64,000 nt of DNA from Anaerolineae bacterium UTCFX1 (GTDB lineage Bacteria > Chloroflexota > Anaerolineae > Anaerolineales > Villigracilaceae). The stretch is from the NCBI GenBank assembly GCA_002050275.1, contig MWTB01000010.1, forward strand, positions 19,238-83,237, written 5' to 3'. The stretch's first letter is position 1, and each line of letters begins with the position of its first letter. Shown piece by piece: positions 17,992 through 26,740 of the stretch. Position numbers and translations under genes: made by a program. A model generated the notes under the pieces. The model saw only the letters and a program-made list of their open reading frames with translations, had not been told where the DNA came from and searched no databases.

Positions 17992-20532
17992 ATGCAGACC
18001 TCATTGGAGAAATTACGCAAATTCTTTCGGCTCGAACATGAAAACGGATATGCCAATACCGCCATCATCGGCGGGCTGGCGGAGATGCTCAACTTTTGGG
18101 AAGGGGAAGCCCGCGCAGATAACATCAACGAAGAGGTGATTCAAGCCGTCGTGCAGAGACTGCGCTCCTACGATGGACTCAGCCCACAGTCACGCGCTGA
18201 TGCGTTGAAGGGGTTGTGGAAGCGCATCGGGGACGCGTACCCTGAGGCGCAACAAAAGCCGAAGGCGCCGAGTCAGGTTGAAGGGCGGCAGGAACCGCGT
18301 CCGCATCCGCAGAATCAGAGTCAGCCCAAATCCGAATCCGAGCCGAGAAAAGAATCGCATCCGCAACATCAACAACATCACGAACAAAGACAGCGTCCGC
18401 CTGCGCAGCCGCGATCCGAATCGGTTGCGGGCGCGCGTCATTCATCCACGCCTGCCGCGCTCGATGCAAAGTTGACCGTGCTTCAAGGCGTCGGTCCGAA
18501 AAACGCGGAGACGTTCGCCAAACTTGGAATGTACACGCTCGGCGACATGTTGTATTACTACCCGCGCCGTTACGACGATTACTCGCAACTCAAGCCCATC
18601 AAAGAATTATTTTACGGCGAACAAGTGACGGTGATCGGCACGATTGACAGCGTGCACACGCGTCCGATTCGCGGCGGCAAGGCTTCGATCGTCGAGGTCA
18701 TCATCAGCGATGGCACGGGCGGATTGCGCCTCTCGTATTTCAATCAGCCGTGGCTCGCGAATCGATTCAAGCAGGGCAACGCGATCTCTGTTTCGGGCAA
18801 GGTGGATCAATATCTCGGTCGCCTCGTGATGAACAGCCCCGATTGGGAATCGGTGGAGGTCGAAAACCTGCACACGAATCGCATCGTGCCGATCTATCCG
18901 CTTGCCGAACGCATCACGCAAAAATGGCTGCGCAATGTGATGAAGCAGGTTGTCGAATATTTCGCGCCCGCCGTCGTCGATTCGATTCCCGAAAGCGTTC
19001 GCAACGCGGCGCGAGTCATGCCGCTTGGCGAAGCGTTGTTGCAAGTTCACTTTCCATCGTCGCAGGAAAAATTGAAAGCCGCGCGCGAGCGACTCGCGTT
19101 CGACGAAATTTTTTATCTGCAAATGGGAGTTCTGCGACAACGCCGCGATTGGCAGTCGGTGGATGCGCGCCGCTTCGTTCTTTCGGACGGGCAGCTTGAT
19201 TCGCTAAAGACAAGCCTTCCCTTCACCCTAACGTCTGCGCAAGAACGCGCCATCGCCGACATCCGCGCCGACCTCGACTCGGGCAAACCCATGAATCGAC
19301 TCTTGCAAGGCGATGTCGGTTCGGGGAAGACCGTAGTAGCGGCTTTAGCCGCTGCGGTGATAACAAGCAATAACGCGCCTCCTGCGGAGACTTCGCAAGC
19401 CGCGATCATGGCTCCCACTTCGATCCTTGCGGAGCAACATTATCGCAACTTCACGAATCTTTTGAAAGGTATTTTGAATCCAGAAGAGATTCGGTTGCTC
19501 GTCGGTGATACGCCTGAATCGGAAAAAGAACAAATCCGCGCGGGGCTTGCCGATGGCTCGATAAAAATCGTTATCGGCACACACGCCGTCATCGAAGGAC
19601 CTGTCCAATTCAAAGACTTGCAACTCGCCGTCATTGACGAGCAACATCGCTTCGGCGTCGAACAACGCGCGGAGTTACGCAGCAAAGGGACGAATCCTCA
19701 CCTGCTCGTGATGACCGCCACGCCGATTCCGCGCTCGCTTGCGTTGACTCTCTACGGCGACCTCGACCTCTCCATCATGGACGAAATGCCCGCTGGGCGA
19801 ATCCCGATCAACACGTTTGTGCTTCGTCCGCAAGAACGCGAGCGAACGTTTACATTGTTGCGCGGACAAATCAAGGACGGCAAACAGGCGTTCATCATTT
19901 ATCCGCTCATCGAGGAAAGTGAAAAGATCGAAGCCCGCGCCGCCGTGGACGATTACGAGACTCTCTCGAAGGAAGTCTTCCCCGATTTGAAATTGGGATT
20001 ACTGCACGGCAAGATGCGTCCCGCCGAAAAAGACGAGACGATGTTGAAATTCCGCGACAAGCAATATAACATCCTAGTCTCGACCACCGTTGTCGAAGTC
20101 GGCGTGGATGTGCCGAACGCCACCGTGATGCTCATCGAAGGCGCGGATCGCTTCGGTTTGGCGCAACTGCATCAACTGCGCGGGCGCGTCGGGCGCGGCG
20201 CGGATCAATCGTATTGTCTGCTCATCCCCACGCGCGAAGACGCCACCGAAAACGAACGCTTGCAGATCATGGCGGAGTCGAACGACGGCTTCGTGCTGGC
20301 GGAAAAAGATTTGCAGATTCGCGGTCCTGGCGAATTTCTCGGCACGCGCCAGGCAGGCTTCGCCAACAGCCTCCGCATGGCGAGCATCACCGACGTCAAA
20401 TTGATCGAGAAAGCCCGAAGGGAGGCGCAAGCCGTCTTCGAGAAAGATGCGGACTTGAGTCAGCCCGAACATAAACTCCTCGCCGAATCCCTTGGAAGAT
20501 TTTGGGGTGAGGGGAAGGGCGACGTTAGTTAG
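17992..20532 (+). CDS. recG: ATP-dependent DNA helicase RecG
   Basis: The product is 846 residues, about 150 longer than E. coli RecG. The extra N-terminus is a short helical domain (to about residue 85) and a Gln/Pro/Ser-rich linker. Then come the HhH-like segment (LQGVGPKNAETFAKLGMYTLGDMLYYYPRRY), the OB wedge domain, and the helicase core: Walker A GDVGSGKTVVAAL, DEQH box in VIDEQHRFGVEQR, TATPIPRSLALT, and motif VI in QLRGRVGRG. RecG remodels stalled forks and Holliday junctions. A TAAAAT box ends seven bases before the ATG with no Shine-Dalgarno site. The stop codon lies in an 8-bp-period repeat. Confidence 0.95.
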   Translation: MQTSLEKLRKFFRLEHENGYANTAIIGGLAEMLNFWEGEARADNINEEVIQAVVQRLRSYDGLSPQSRADALKGLWKRIGDAYPEAQQKPKAPSQVEGRQEPRPHPQNQSQPKSESEPRKESHPQHQQHHEQRQRPPAQPRSESVAGARHSSTPAALDAKLTVLQGVGPKNAETFAKLGMYTLGDMLYYYPRRYDDYSQLKPIKELFYGEQVTVIGTIDSVHTRPIRGGKASIVEVIISDGTGGLRLSYFNQPWLANRFKQGNAISVSGKVDQYLGRLVMNSPDWESVEVENLHTNRIVPIYPLAERITQKWLRNVMKQVVEYFAPAVVDSIPESVRNAARVMPLGEALLQVHFPSSQEKLKAARERLAFDEIFYLQMGVLRQRRDWQSVDARRFVLSDGQLDSLKTSLPFTLTSAQERAIADIRADLDSGKPMNRLLQGDVGSGKTVVAALAAAVITSNNAPPAETSQAAIMAPTSILAEQHYRNFTNLLKGILNPEEIRLLVGDTPESEKEQIRAGLADGSIKIVIGTHAVIEGPVQFKDLQLAVIDEQHRFGVEQRAELRSKGTNPHLLVMTATPIPRSLALTLYGDLDLSIMDEMPAGRIPINTFVLRPQERERTFTLLRGQIKDGKQAFIIYPLIEESEKIEARAAVDDYETLSKEVFPDLKLGLLHGKMRPAEKDETMLKFRDKQYNILVSTTVVEVGVDVPNATVMLIEGADRFGLAQLHQLRGRVGRGADQSYCLLIPTREDATENERLQIMAESNDGFVLAEKDLQIRGPGEFLGTRQAGFANSLRMASITDVKLIEKARREAQAVFEKDADLSQPEHKLLAESLGRFWGEGKGDVS

Positions 20533-20648
20533 TCCGTTAGTTAGTTGGTCGTGTGGTCTGATAAACGCGACCAACCGACAGTTTTAGTGTTCGACGACTA
20601 TAAGACTATACGACTATAGGACTATTTGACTAGGAGACTAAACGACTA
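20530..20648. repeat. 8-bp-period inverted array upstream of coaD
   Basis: The right half has GACTA at 20596, 20604, 20612, 20620, 20628, 20636 and 20644: seven copies at an exact 8-bp period with variable three-base spacers. The left half has degenerate inverse units (TAGTC 20530, TAGTT 20538, TGGTC 20546 and 20554). It contains the recG stop and ends two bases before the coaD ATG. Confidence 0.85.
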
Positions 20649-20650
20649 AC

Positions 20651-21169
20651 ATGGTCAGAGCCTTATTTCCTGGAACGTTCGACCCCATCCACCTCGGTCA
20701 CATTGACATTGCCGAACGCGCCTCGCGTCTTTTCGATGAGGTTGTGATGGCGGTCTACGACAAGCCGTCCAAATCGTTGATGTTCTCGCCGGAAGAGCGA
20801 ATTGATCTCGTGAAAGAAGCGTTCAAAGGCAACTCGAAGATCAAGGTGACGGGCTACAGCGGACTTACCGTCGAGTTTGCGCGCAAGATCGAAGCGCAGG
20901 TGATCGTGCGCGGATTGCGCGTCTTCTCGGACTTCGAGTTTGAGTTCCGCATGGCGTTGGCGAATCACCGCCTCGCGCCCGACATCGAAATTGTCGCGCT
21001 CATCACAGCGGAGGAGCATACCTTCCTTTCCTCCACCACCGTCCGCGAGATCGCCATGCTGAACGGCGATATTACAAGCATGGCTCCCCCGTTCGTGATC
21101 AAAGCCTTTAAAGAAAAAGCCGCCAGCCTCGGCGATCAACCTGCCGTCCCCAACTCGCTTCGGGATTAA
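20651..21169 (+). CDS. coaD: phosphopantetheine adenylyltransferase
   Basis: The product is 172 residues. The HxGH nucleotidyl-transferase signature is in FPGTFDPIHLGHIDIAERA. RGLRVFSDFEFEFRMALANH and the FLSSTTVREI motif are intact. CoaD adenylates 4'-phosphopantetheine to dephospho-CoA, the fourth step of CoA synthesis. The ATG is preceded only by the GACTA array, with no purine-rich ribosome-binding site, so translation may depend on the repeat RNA or on coupling to recG transcription. Confidence 0.95.
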   Translation: MVRALFPGTFDPIHLGHIDIAERASRLFDEVVMAVYDKPSKSLMFSPEERIDLVKEAFKGNSKIKVTGYSGLTVEFARKIEAQVIVRGLRVFSDFEFEFRMALANHRLAPDIEIVALITAEEHTFLSSTTVREIAMLNGDITSMAPPFVIKAFKEKAASLGDQPAVPNSLRD

Positions 21170-21207
21170 TCTGTGCTAGAATTGTTCCAAGGCGGTAGGC
21201 AACATCC

Positions 21208-21402
21208 ATGCAATACGAGTTTGATTGGGACCCTGTCAAAGCAAGGCAGAACCTGCAAAAGCATGGCGTTAGTTTCGAACGCGCCGCCAGAGTCTTTCTT
21301 GACCCATTTGCAATATCAATATTTGATGAACCGCATAGTGAAAATGAAGACCGCTGGGTCACGATTGGCGCAGAAGCGCATCAATATCACGAAAGGCGCT
21401 AA
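21208..21402 (+). pseudogene. truncated BrnT-type toxin
   Basis: The 64-codon frame begins like BrnT (DUF497): FDWDPVKARQNLQKHGVSFERAARVFLDP, then HSENEDRWVTIG. A complete BrnT is about 90 residues. Here the sequence diverges after TIG and stops. The next frame reads ISRKALNMMKKQYDF, which resembles the ISARKATKxERKxYE end of BrnT. An internal deletion with frameshift is the simplest reading, so the toxin is probably inactive. Confidence 0.65.
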
Positions 21403-21404
21403 AC

Positions 21405-21608
21405 ATGATGAAGAAACAATATGATTTTTCCAAAGGCGAGCAGGGCAAGTTTTACCGTCCTGATGTTATTTTAAAACTGCCAATTTATCTTGACGACAAC
21501 CTTGCAGCCTTCGTTGAAGAATATGCAAAAGAAAAAAAAGCAGATTTGCAGACTGCGGTAAACAAAATTCTTAGGCATAACAAGGAAATGCTTCAGGCTC
21601 TTCGGTAA
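21405..21608 (+). CDS. BrnA-like antitoxin
   Basis: The product is 67 residues (two adjacent ATGs, 21405 and 21408). KKQYDFSKGEQGKFYRPDVILKLPIYLDDNLAAFVEEYAKEKK fits small antitoxins of BrnT-type modules, with a ribbon-helix-helix-like LPIYLDD strand near the middle. It follows the broken toxin by two bases, and its first codons overlap the frame where the toxin's own end would lie. It may persist as a transcriptional repressor or be decaying. Confidence 0.7.
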   Translation: MMKKQYDFSKGEQGKFYRPDVILKLPIYLDDNLAAFVEEYAKEKKADLQTAVNKILRHNKEMLQALR

Positions 21609-21628
21609 GTTTTCCGAGGGAGTATTCT

Positions 21629-22114
21629 ATGGACATCTTGCAACTGATTGACCGACTCGAAGAACTCTTTAACGAGAGCAAATCTATCCCGCTCACGCGC
21701 AACGTGATGGTGGATGAAGACCGCATGTTGGACATCATTGACCAGATGCGCATCGCCATCCCCGAAGAGGTGAAGAAGGCGCAGCAGTTGCTCGGTCAAC
21801 GCGACCGCCTGTTGGCGCAAGCGCAGGAAGAGGCGAATCGCACCCTCGAACTTGCGCGTCAAAAAGCAGACCAACTCTCTTCCAAGGAGCTGGTCGTACA
21901 GGAAGCGCAACGACGCGGGGAACAAATCCTTTCGCAAGCGCGAGCCGAAGCTGAAAACACGCGCGACGACGCTAACGATTATGTAATACGAATCCTTACA
22001 CAGTTGCAAGATGAACTGGAACGCGTGTCTAATCAGGTCATCAACGGCATCCGCGTAGTGCAAGACGAACAAGATCGTAAGACGGCGATCATCGGCTCGA
22101 CGGACAAATCATAA
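21629..22114 (+). CDS. coiled-coil protein of unknown function
   Basis: The product is 161 residues. The first 50 residues form a short domain (MDILQLIDRLEELFNESKSIPL, VMVDEDRMLDIIDQMRIAIPEEVKKA). A long heptad-rich coiled coil with many Gln/Glu/Arg/Ala follows (RDRLLAQAQEEANRTLELARQKADQL). Similar proteins are often labelled ATP-synthase subunit-like or DivIVA-like because of the coiled coil, but no membrane anchor is present here. GAGG lies a few bases before the ATG. It ends in a strong terminator. Confidence 0.75.
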   Translation: MDILQLIDRLEELFNESKSIPLTRNVMVDEDRMLDIIDQMRIAIPEEVKKAQQLLGQRDRLLAQAQEEANRTLELARQKADQLSSKELVVQEAQRRGEQILSQARAEAENTRDDANDYVIRILTQLQDELERVSNQVINGIRVVQDEQDRKTAIIGSTDKS

Positions 22115-22145
22115 GAAAATCCCTCCGCACGGAGGGATTTTCTTA
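22112..22145. terminator. bidirectional rho-independent terminator
   Basis: A perfect 15-bp stem (22112-22126 with 22131-22145) has loop GCAC, with A/T-rich outer ends on both sides. It serves the coiled-coil gene on the plus strand and the acyltransferase gene on the minus strand; its left arm includes the plus-strand stop codon. Confidence 0.9.
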
Positions 22146-22156
22146 TATTGTAGGTT

Positions 22157-23221
22157 CTATTCCACAGCGACGTTCCGCACGGGAAACTCTTCTGCTTTTC
22201 TGCCGAACCACCACGAGGCAACAGGGTTGTAGCGGATGAATAATTCGTAGATCAGCGCCGAACCGCCTACGCCCATCGCAAACGCGATCCAAATCGAAAG
22301 CGGAAGGTTGCCTGTGACCGCCAGTATTTTCTTTCCCCAGAAATCTTGAATAGGAACGTGGAAGATCAAGATAATGAGTGATATGCGCCCGAAGTATTTC
22401 ATTAGCGCGGCGAGTTTGTTTGTATGTAATTCGATCTGACGCGACAATGCCAGCGTGAACAAAATCCCCACGAGCGCTTCAATCGTGTTGATCAAGAACG
22501 AGCTGTATAAGCGCGTGTTCAGATCAATTGGCGACTTAATGAAATAATTCATCGCAAGGACGACGACCCCGGAACCGATCATAATCCAAGGATTGTCAAA
22601 CGTCGTTTCATCGGCAATCTGCCGGACCTCGCTGCCTAAAATGTAAAAGTATCCGCTCAGTAGGATCAAGTCGAGGCTGAACGGCAAACCGAAAAACTCA
22701 TACGTTCCGCCCAAGATCGAGATCGAAAACGGGTAGAACGCGTCAAGGAAAGGCATCGAGAGCGCCAGCGTAGCGGTTAAAATTCCCAGCCGCAACCAGC
22801 GATTGTTCAGCTTGCCGACGACGACAATGAACAGAAACGCATACAAACTGACCGCAAATAAATTCGGCAAGAACCACAGCTGTACCCAGTCAATATACAT
22901 GCCCGTTCCATACAGCGATTTGACGATGCGTCGCAGCGCGGTTTCAAATCCCATTTTTTCAAACGACACGGAAGTAAAATAAATGAGGAAAAGCGTGAAC
23001 AAGAACGGCTTTAACAAGGAATGAAAACGTTTTTTAATAAATTCGAAAAACGAAATATTCGTTTTAATAAAGTATCCCGAAAGCAAAAAGAATAACGGCA
23101 TGTGGAACGAATAGATAACCTCGTAGCCGTATTGCGAAATAAATCCGAAATCATTGTGCGCCAGCACGACCAGCAGAATGCCGATGCCGCGCGCAATATC
23201 AATGTATTCGATGCGTTTCAT
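22157..23221 (-). CDS. acyltransferase 3 family membrane protein
   Basis: The product is 354 residues with about ten membrane segments. It opens RIEYIDIARGIGILLVVLAHNDFGF, where the His after the first segment is the family's conserved catalytic residue, followed by SFHMPLFFLLSGYF. This is the Acyl_transf_3 (OafA/YrhL, fucose 4-O-acetylase-like) family, which O-acetylates sugars at the cell envelope. The acceptor is unknown. It is the last gene of the corA-SMP30-acyltransferase unit, nine bases after the upstream stop, with a CGGAG site in the gap. Confidence 0.85.
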   Translation of the reverse strand: MKRIEYIDIARGIGILLVVLAHNDFGFISQYGYEVIYSFHMPLFFLLSGYFIKTNISFFEFIKKRFHSLLKPFLFTLFLIYFTSVSFEKMGFETALRRIVKSLYGTGMYIDWVQLWFLPNLFAVSLYAFLFIVVVGKLNNRWLRLGILTATLALSMPFLDAFYPFSISILGGTYEFFGLPFSLDLILLSGYFYILGSEVRQIADETTFDNPWIMIGSGVVVLAMNYFIKSPIDLNTRLYSSFLINTIEALVGILFTLALSRQIELHTNKLAALMKYFGRISLIILIFHVPIQDFWGKKILAVTGNLPLSIWIAFAMGVGGSALIYELFIRYNPVASWWFGRKAEEFPVRNVAVE

Positions 23222-23230
23222 ACTCCGATT

Positions 23231-24085
23231 TTACCCCGCGAATTCGAACAGCGGCAGACCTTCGACGTTCGTCTCCACGCGAAAGACACCGCCCGAAAAC
23301 GGATACTGGTTCAATGTCGCGTCGTCCAAACCTTTTCGTGCGGAAGTGATGAAGAGTTCGTTCATGTTCTTTCCGCCAAAGGCACACGATGACGGTTGAA
23401 GCGCTGGCACAGGGATTTGCTCCAACAATTGACCCGTATTCGGATTCCATTTTGTGACTTGCGCTCCGCCCCACATGGCGATCCACAAGTTGCCTTGCGA
23501 ATCGGAGGTCATGCCGTCGGGCCAGCCAAGAGATGCGGGGACAGTCGCCGCGACACGCGAGTCAGCGATCGCGCCTGAATCCAAATCGTAGTCAAAGGCT
23601 TTCACTTGACGCGTGGGCGTGTCAATATAGTAAAGAACTTTGCCATCGGCGCTCCATGTTAATCCGTTGGAGATAGCGACATTGGATAATAATTTCACGA
23701 TGGATTTTCCGTCGAAGGAATACAATGAACCCGTTGGATCCTTCTCGTTGAGGTCCATCGTGCCGGCGAGGAAACGTCCGCGCGGATCGCATTTGCCGTC
23801 GTTGAAGCGATTCGACGCTGGTTCACCCACCGGAGCGGCAAGAAAAGTTGACGAGGAAGAATTCAGATCGAAGGTCCAAAAAGAGAGGCGTTTAGCGAGG
23901 ATGAGTCCGCCGCGCTGGCGAACGGCAAGACATCCGATAAATTCATCCAATTCAGCAATCTTATCCGCGTCAGCATAGATACGCTTGCCGAAAATATCCA
24001 GCCAATACAACGTTTGCGCGCGCAAATCCCAAACAGGGCTTTCGCCCAGTTCGGCTTTCGCATCATAGAGCAACTCAGCGCGCAT
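23231..24085 (-). CDS. SMP-30/gluconolactonase family protein
   Basis: The product is 284 residues. Six-bladed propeller signatures: AELGESPVWDLRAQTLYWLDI (metal-binding Glu), RFNDGKCDPRGRFLAGTMD (Asn and Asp ligands), ISNGLTWSADGKVLYYIDTPTRQV and GWPDGMTSDSQGNLWIAMWGG. Family members (regucalcin, gluconolactonase) are divalent-metal lactonases. The start codon follows the corA stop by one base, so expression should be coupled to corA; the metabolic reason for that is not clear. Confidence 0.9.
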   Translation of the reverse strand: MRAELLYDAKAELGESPVWDLRAQTLYWLDIFGKRIYADADKIAELDEFIGCLAVRQRGGLILAKRLSFWTFDLNSSSSTFLAAPVGEPASNRFNDGKCDPRGRFLAGTMDLNEKDPTGSLYSFDGKSIVKLLSNVAISNGLTWSADGKVLYYIDTPTRQVKAFDYDLDSGAIADSRVAATVPASLGWPDGMTSDSQGNLWIAMWGGAQVTKWNPNTGQLLEQIPVPALQPSSCAFGGKNMNELFITSARKGLDDATLNQYPFSGGVFRVETNVEGLPLFEFAG

Positions 24086-24086
24086 G

Positions 24087-25013
24087 TTAAAACCAGTCGC
24101 GTTTGTATAAAATAAAAGTGGCCGAAACGGTCAGGATCAGCGAAACGCCGAAGACAAGTAGAAAAGCAAACGGTTGGTCTTCGCCCGGCAATTTGACGTT
24201 CATACCATAGAATGAAGCGACTACGGTAGGGACGTTGATCACAATCGTGATGGCGGCAAGCGCTTTCATCACGGCGTTGAGATTGTTTGAGATGATCGAA
24301 GCGAAAGCGTCCATCATACTCAACAGAATTTCAGTGTTGATGCTGGTCATCTGAATCGCTTGTTGATTTTCCGTAAGCACGTCTTCCAGCAAGTCTTTAT
24401 CTTCCTCGTAATAATTGAAGATCTGCGTGCGTTGCACGCGCTCCATCATTACCTCGTTCGAACGGAGCGCCGTAGAAAAATAGGTGAGACTTTTTTGATA
24501 TTTGAGCAACTCAAGCACTTCGCGGTTGCGCGTGGATTTTTGCAGTTGATCTTCGAGCGCTTCGGTGGCGCGATTGATTTCGCGCAGGTTCGCCAGATAA
24601 CGCATAGCGACCTCTAGAAAAATGTACAGCGCGAAACGATAGCGTTTGCCCGTTTTTAACAAACGATATTTCCCATTCGCCAACGCATTAAACAACTCTT
24701 TCTCGTAACGGCAGATCGTAACCACTGCATTCCCGCGAATAAAAATTCCCAGCGGAACGGTAATATAGGGCGGGTCGCTCTCAAGTTGAGCGTGTGGAAT
24801 ACGAATCAAAATAAATGTATATTCTTCATCGCGTTCCATGCGCGGCGTTTCGTCCAGGTCGAGCGAATACTGAATATATTCAGGCTCCACGCCCCATTGC
24901 GTCAGTTGTTGAATTTCCTCGGGAGTTGGATCCACCACTTTGACCCACGAGCCATTTTCCATGGACTCCAATTGTTTAATTCCACCCTCAACGGTTTTAT
25001 AGATAGCGAGCAT
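24087..25013 (-). CDS. corA: CorA-type magnesium/cobalt transporter
   Basis: The product is 308 residues. The large cytoplasmic alpha/beta domain precedes two C-terminal membrane helices. The family signature GMN is in VVASFYGMNVKLPGEDQPF, and the protein ends in a basic tail (YKRDWF). CorA is a pentameric channel for Mg2+ (and Co2+/Ni2+) influx. The AGGAGG site five bases before the ATG lies in one arm of a possible hairpin, and a leader ORF lies upstream, so expression is probably controlled in the leader. It is the first gene of a three-gene unit. Confidence 0.93.
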   Translation of the reverse strand: MLAIYKTVEGGIKQLESMENGSWVKVVDPTPEEIQQLTQWGVEPEYIQYSLDLDETPRMERDEEYTFILIRIPHAQLESDPPYITVPLGIFIRGNAVVTICRYEKELFNALANGKYRLLKTGKRYRFALYIFLEVAMRYLANLREINRATEALEDQLQKSTRNREVLELLKYQKSLTYFSTALRSNEVMMERVQRTQIFNYYEEDKDLLEDVLTENQQAIQMTSINTEILLSMMDAFASIISNNLNAVMKALAAITIVINVPTVVASFYGMNVKLPGEDQPFAFLLVFGVSLILTVSATFILYKRDWF

Positions 25014-25017
25014 AACT

Positions 25018-25101
25018 GCCTCCTCACAAGTGAACTATCACGCAGGAGGCAAACCGACCTCCGCAACGATGAAATTTAACGCCTCGTCAAAACTGGGAGG
25101 C
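25018..25101 (-). promoter_or_regulatory. candidate corA leader switch of alternating hairpins
   Basis: In mRNA order there are four segments: 1, GCCTCCC (25101-25095); 2, GGAGG (25062-25058); 3, GCCTCCT (25050-25044); 4, AGGAGGC (25024-25018), which contains the corA Shine-Dalgarno site. Segment 3 can pair perfectly over 7 bp with 4 and hide the site, or with 2 and free it; 1 can pair with 2 and release 3. Segments 1-3 lie inside the leader ORF. This is seen in sequence; function is inferred. Confidence 0.6.
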
Positions 25102-25124
25102 TGACTATCGTCCTGATGAAACAT
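25038..25124 (-). CDS. candidate corA leader peptide
   Basis: A 28-codon ORF begins with ATG at 25124 and ends in TGA at 25038, 24 bases before the corA ATG. It starts MFHQDDSQPPSFDEAL and ends EVGLPPA. It is acidic and has two Pro-Pro pairs, the features by which MgtL-type leaders sense low magnesium or proline supply. The Pro codons CCTCCC and CCTCCT are themselves hairpin arms of the leader switch. It has no ribosome-binding site, but a -10 box ends eight bases before its ATG. Confidence 0.5.
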   Translation of the reverse strand: MFHQDDSQPPSFDEALNFIVAEVGLPPA

Positions 25125-25132
25125 GATGACAT

Positions 25133-25161
25133 ATTTTAAGCCCTAAAGTTGAATTACACAA
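25133..25161 (-). promoter_or_regulatory. promoter of the corA leader transcript
   Basis: -35 TTGTGT (25156-25161), 17-bp spacer, -10 TAAAAT (25133-25138), then eight bases to the leader-ORF ATG. The transcript would start close to that ATG. Confidence 0.5.
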
Positions 25162-25231
25162 CTGCGGCGCGTATTTCTTCCCGGCAAGACAGTTAACTTC
25201 GTTTCCTCGTCCTGTTCTATAATTGACAGCA

Positions 25232-26713
25232 ATGACGCATTGGAAAAAATATCTCTCATGGGAATGGGCGCCTCTCTTCATCGGGTTTATTCTGCGCCTG
25301 CGGCAATATCTAAGCGGGCGCTCTCTCTGGGCAGACGAAGCCATGCTGGCGTTGAACATCGTCAATCGAAATTTCGCAGGTATGTTCCAGCCGCTGGAAT
25401 ATAACCAAGGCGCGCCGCTGGGGTTTCTGCTGATTGAAAAATTCTTCAACGCGCTCTTTGGACGACAAGAGATCGTCCTGCGTTTCTTTCCTTTCCTTAT
25501 GGGAATCGTCTCGCTCGCATTGTTTTACCTGCTTGCTAAAAAGATGCTGCAAAGCGCAGGCTTATATCTCGCCCTCGTCCTGTTCGCGGTCAACCCGCAA
25601 CTCATAGATTATTCCGTCGAAGCCAAACAATACATTGTAGACGCGGCTGCCGCGATCGGTCTCGTATGGTTCGCATTCCCAATTTTCCAACGTCAATTCA
25701 ACCGAAAGGGCTTTATTCTTCTCGCTATTGCCGGGGTTGCAACGTTGTGGGTCTCGCATCCCGCTTTATTCGTCCTTGCGGGAATCGGCGCCGCGCTGGT
25801 TGTGCAATTTCTGCAAGCGCACGATTATAGAAATTTACGAATTTCTTTGGGCGTCGGGCTGTTCTGGCTGACAAATCTGACGCTGCTATATTTCCTCAAC
25901 CTGCGGCAACTCAGCCATAACAGTTATCTCACAGGATACTGGTCGGATGGATTCCTCCCCCTGCCTCCCTGGAACGATTTCAATTGGCTGCGCGAACTCA
26001 TCGCATATCAATTTAGCGCTCAGTTCCTGCCATTATTAGCCTCTGTCTTAATTTTTATAGGTTGGTTAGCGTTATGTCGAGAACAAAAGAACGCCGCGAT
26101 CGCTTTCGGAGCGATCGCGCTTTTTGCTTTTACCGCCTCTGCGCTGACGTTATATCCCGTCAACGGACGATTGAGTCTTTTCTTGATTCCGCTGGGGATT
26201 CTTTTGCTTGGAAAGGCGCTGGACGTTTCGCAAAAGATCGCCCCATCCAACCGATTCGTGTCGGTCGGAAGCGCGATTTTATTGAGCGGATACCTGCTCA
26301 TTAATCCGTTAATCGTTTCAGCTCAAAACTTTATCGCCCCAAAATACGTTGAGCACATTCGCCCGACAATGGAAGTCCTTGCTAACGGATGGAAAGACGG
26401 CGACGTTCTTTTTGTCACCGCTTGGGCTGAGCCAGCCTTTCGTTTTTACGCTCCGTTTTACAAACTAGAGAACGTCGCGATCGTAACTTCTAACATTGAG
26501 GATTATCCCGACGGCGAGAAATTGATCGAACGCATTCAGTCGCTCGTTGGAAAGAAACGCGTGTGGGTGCTATTCTCTCACGTCTACGAACAAGGCGACT
26601 TCAACGAACGCGATTATCTCATTGCGTATCTAAATACAGTCGGGGAAAAGAAGCGTGAGATTCTAAAATCGGGCTCCTCGGTCTATCTATTTCTCTACGA
26701 TTTGAGCAAATAA
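25232..26713 (+). CDS. GT39-like membrane glycosyltransferase
   Basis: The product is 493 residues from the ATG at 25232 (a TTG lies three codons before). It has about ten membrane helices. RSLWADEAMLALNIVNRNFAGMFQPL holds the first-loop acidic pair of the PMT/ArnT-like GT-C fold, followed by QGAPLGFLLIEKFF. Such enzymes move sugars from lipid-phosphate donors to acceptors outside the membrane; donor and acceptor are unknown. A TATAAT box (25218-25223) ends eight bases before the ATG and no Shine-Dalgarno site is present. It stands alone between divergent and convergent neighbours. Confidence 0.8.
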   Translation: MTHWKKYLSWEWAPLFIGFILRLRQYLSGRSLWADEAMLALNIVNRNFAGMFQPLEYNQGAPLGFLLIEKFFNALFGRQEIVLRFFPFLMGIVSLALFYLLAKKMLQSAGLYLALVLFAVNPQLIDYSVEAKQYIVDAAAAIGLVWFAFPIFQRQFNRKGFILLAIAGVATLWVSHPALFVLAGIGAALVVQFLQAHDYRNLRISLGVGLFWLTNLTLLYFLNLRQLSHNSYLTGYWSDGFLPLPPWNDFNWLRELIAYQFSAQFLPLLASVLIFIGWLALCREQKNAAIAFGAIALFAFTASALTLYPVNGRLSLFLIPLGILLLGKALDVSQKIAPSNRFVSVGSAILLSGYLLINPLIVSAQNFIAPKYVEHIRPTMEVLANGWKDGDVLFVTAWAEPAFRFYAPFYKLENVAIVTSNIEDYPDGEKLIERIQSLVGKKRVWVLFSHVYEQGDFNERDYLIAYLNTVGEKKREILKSGSSVYLFLYDLSK

Positions 26714-26740
26714 GAACGAACTCGCGCATCCGCCTTACGT

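Noticed and set aside
25018..25124. M-box (ykoK) magnesium riboswitch before corA
   Set aside because: The conserved M-box segments are absent and the leader is too short; the alternating-segment reading fits better.
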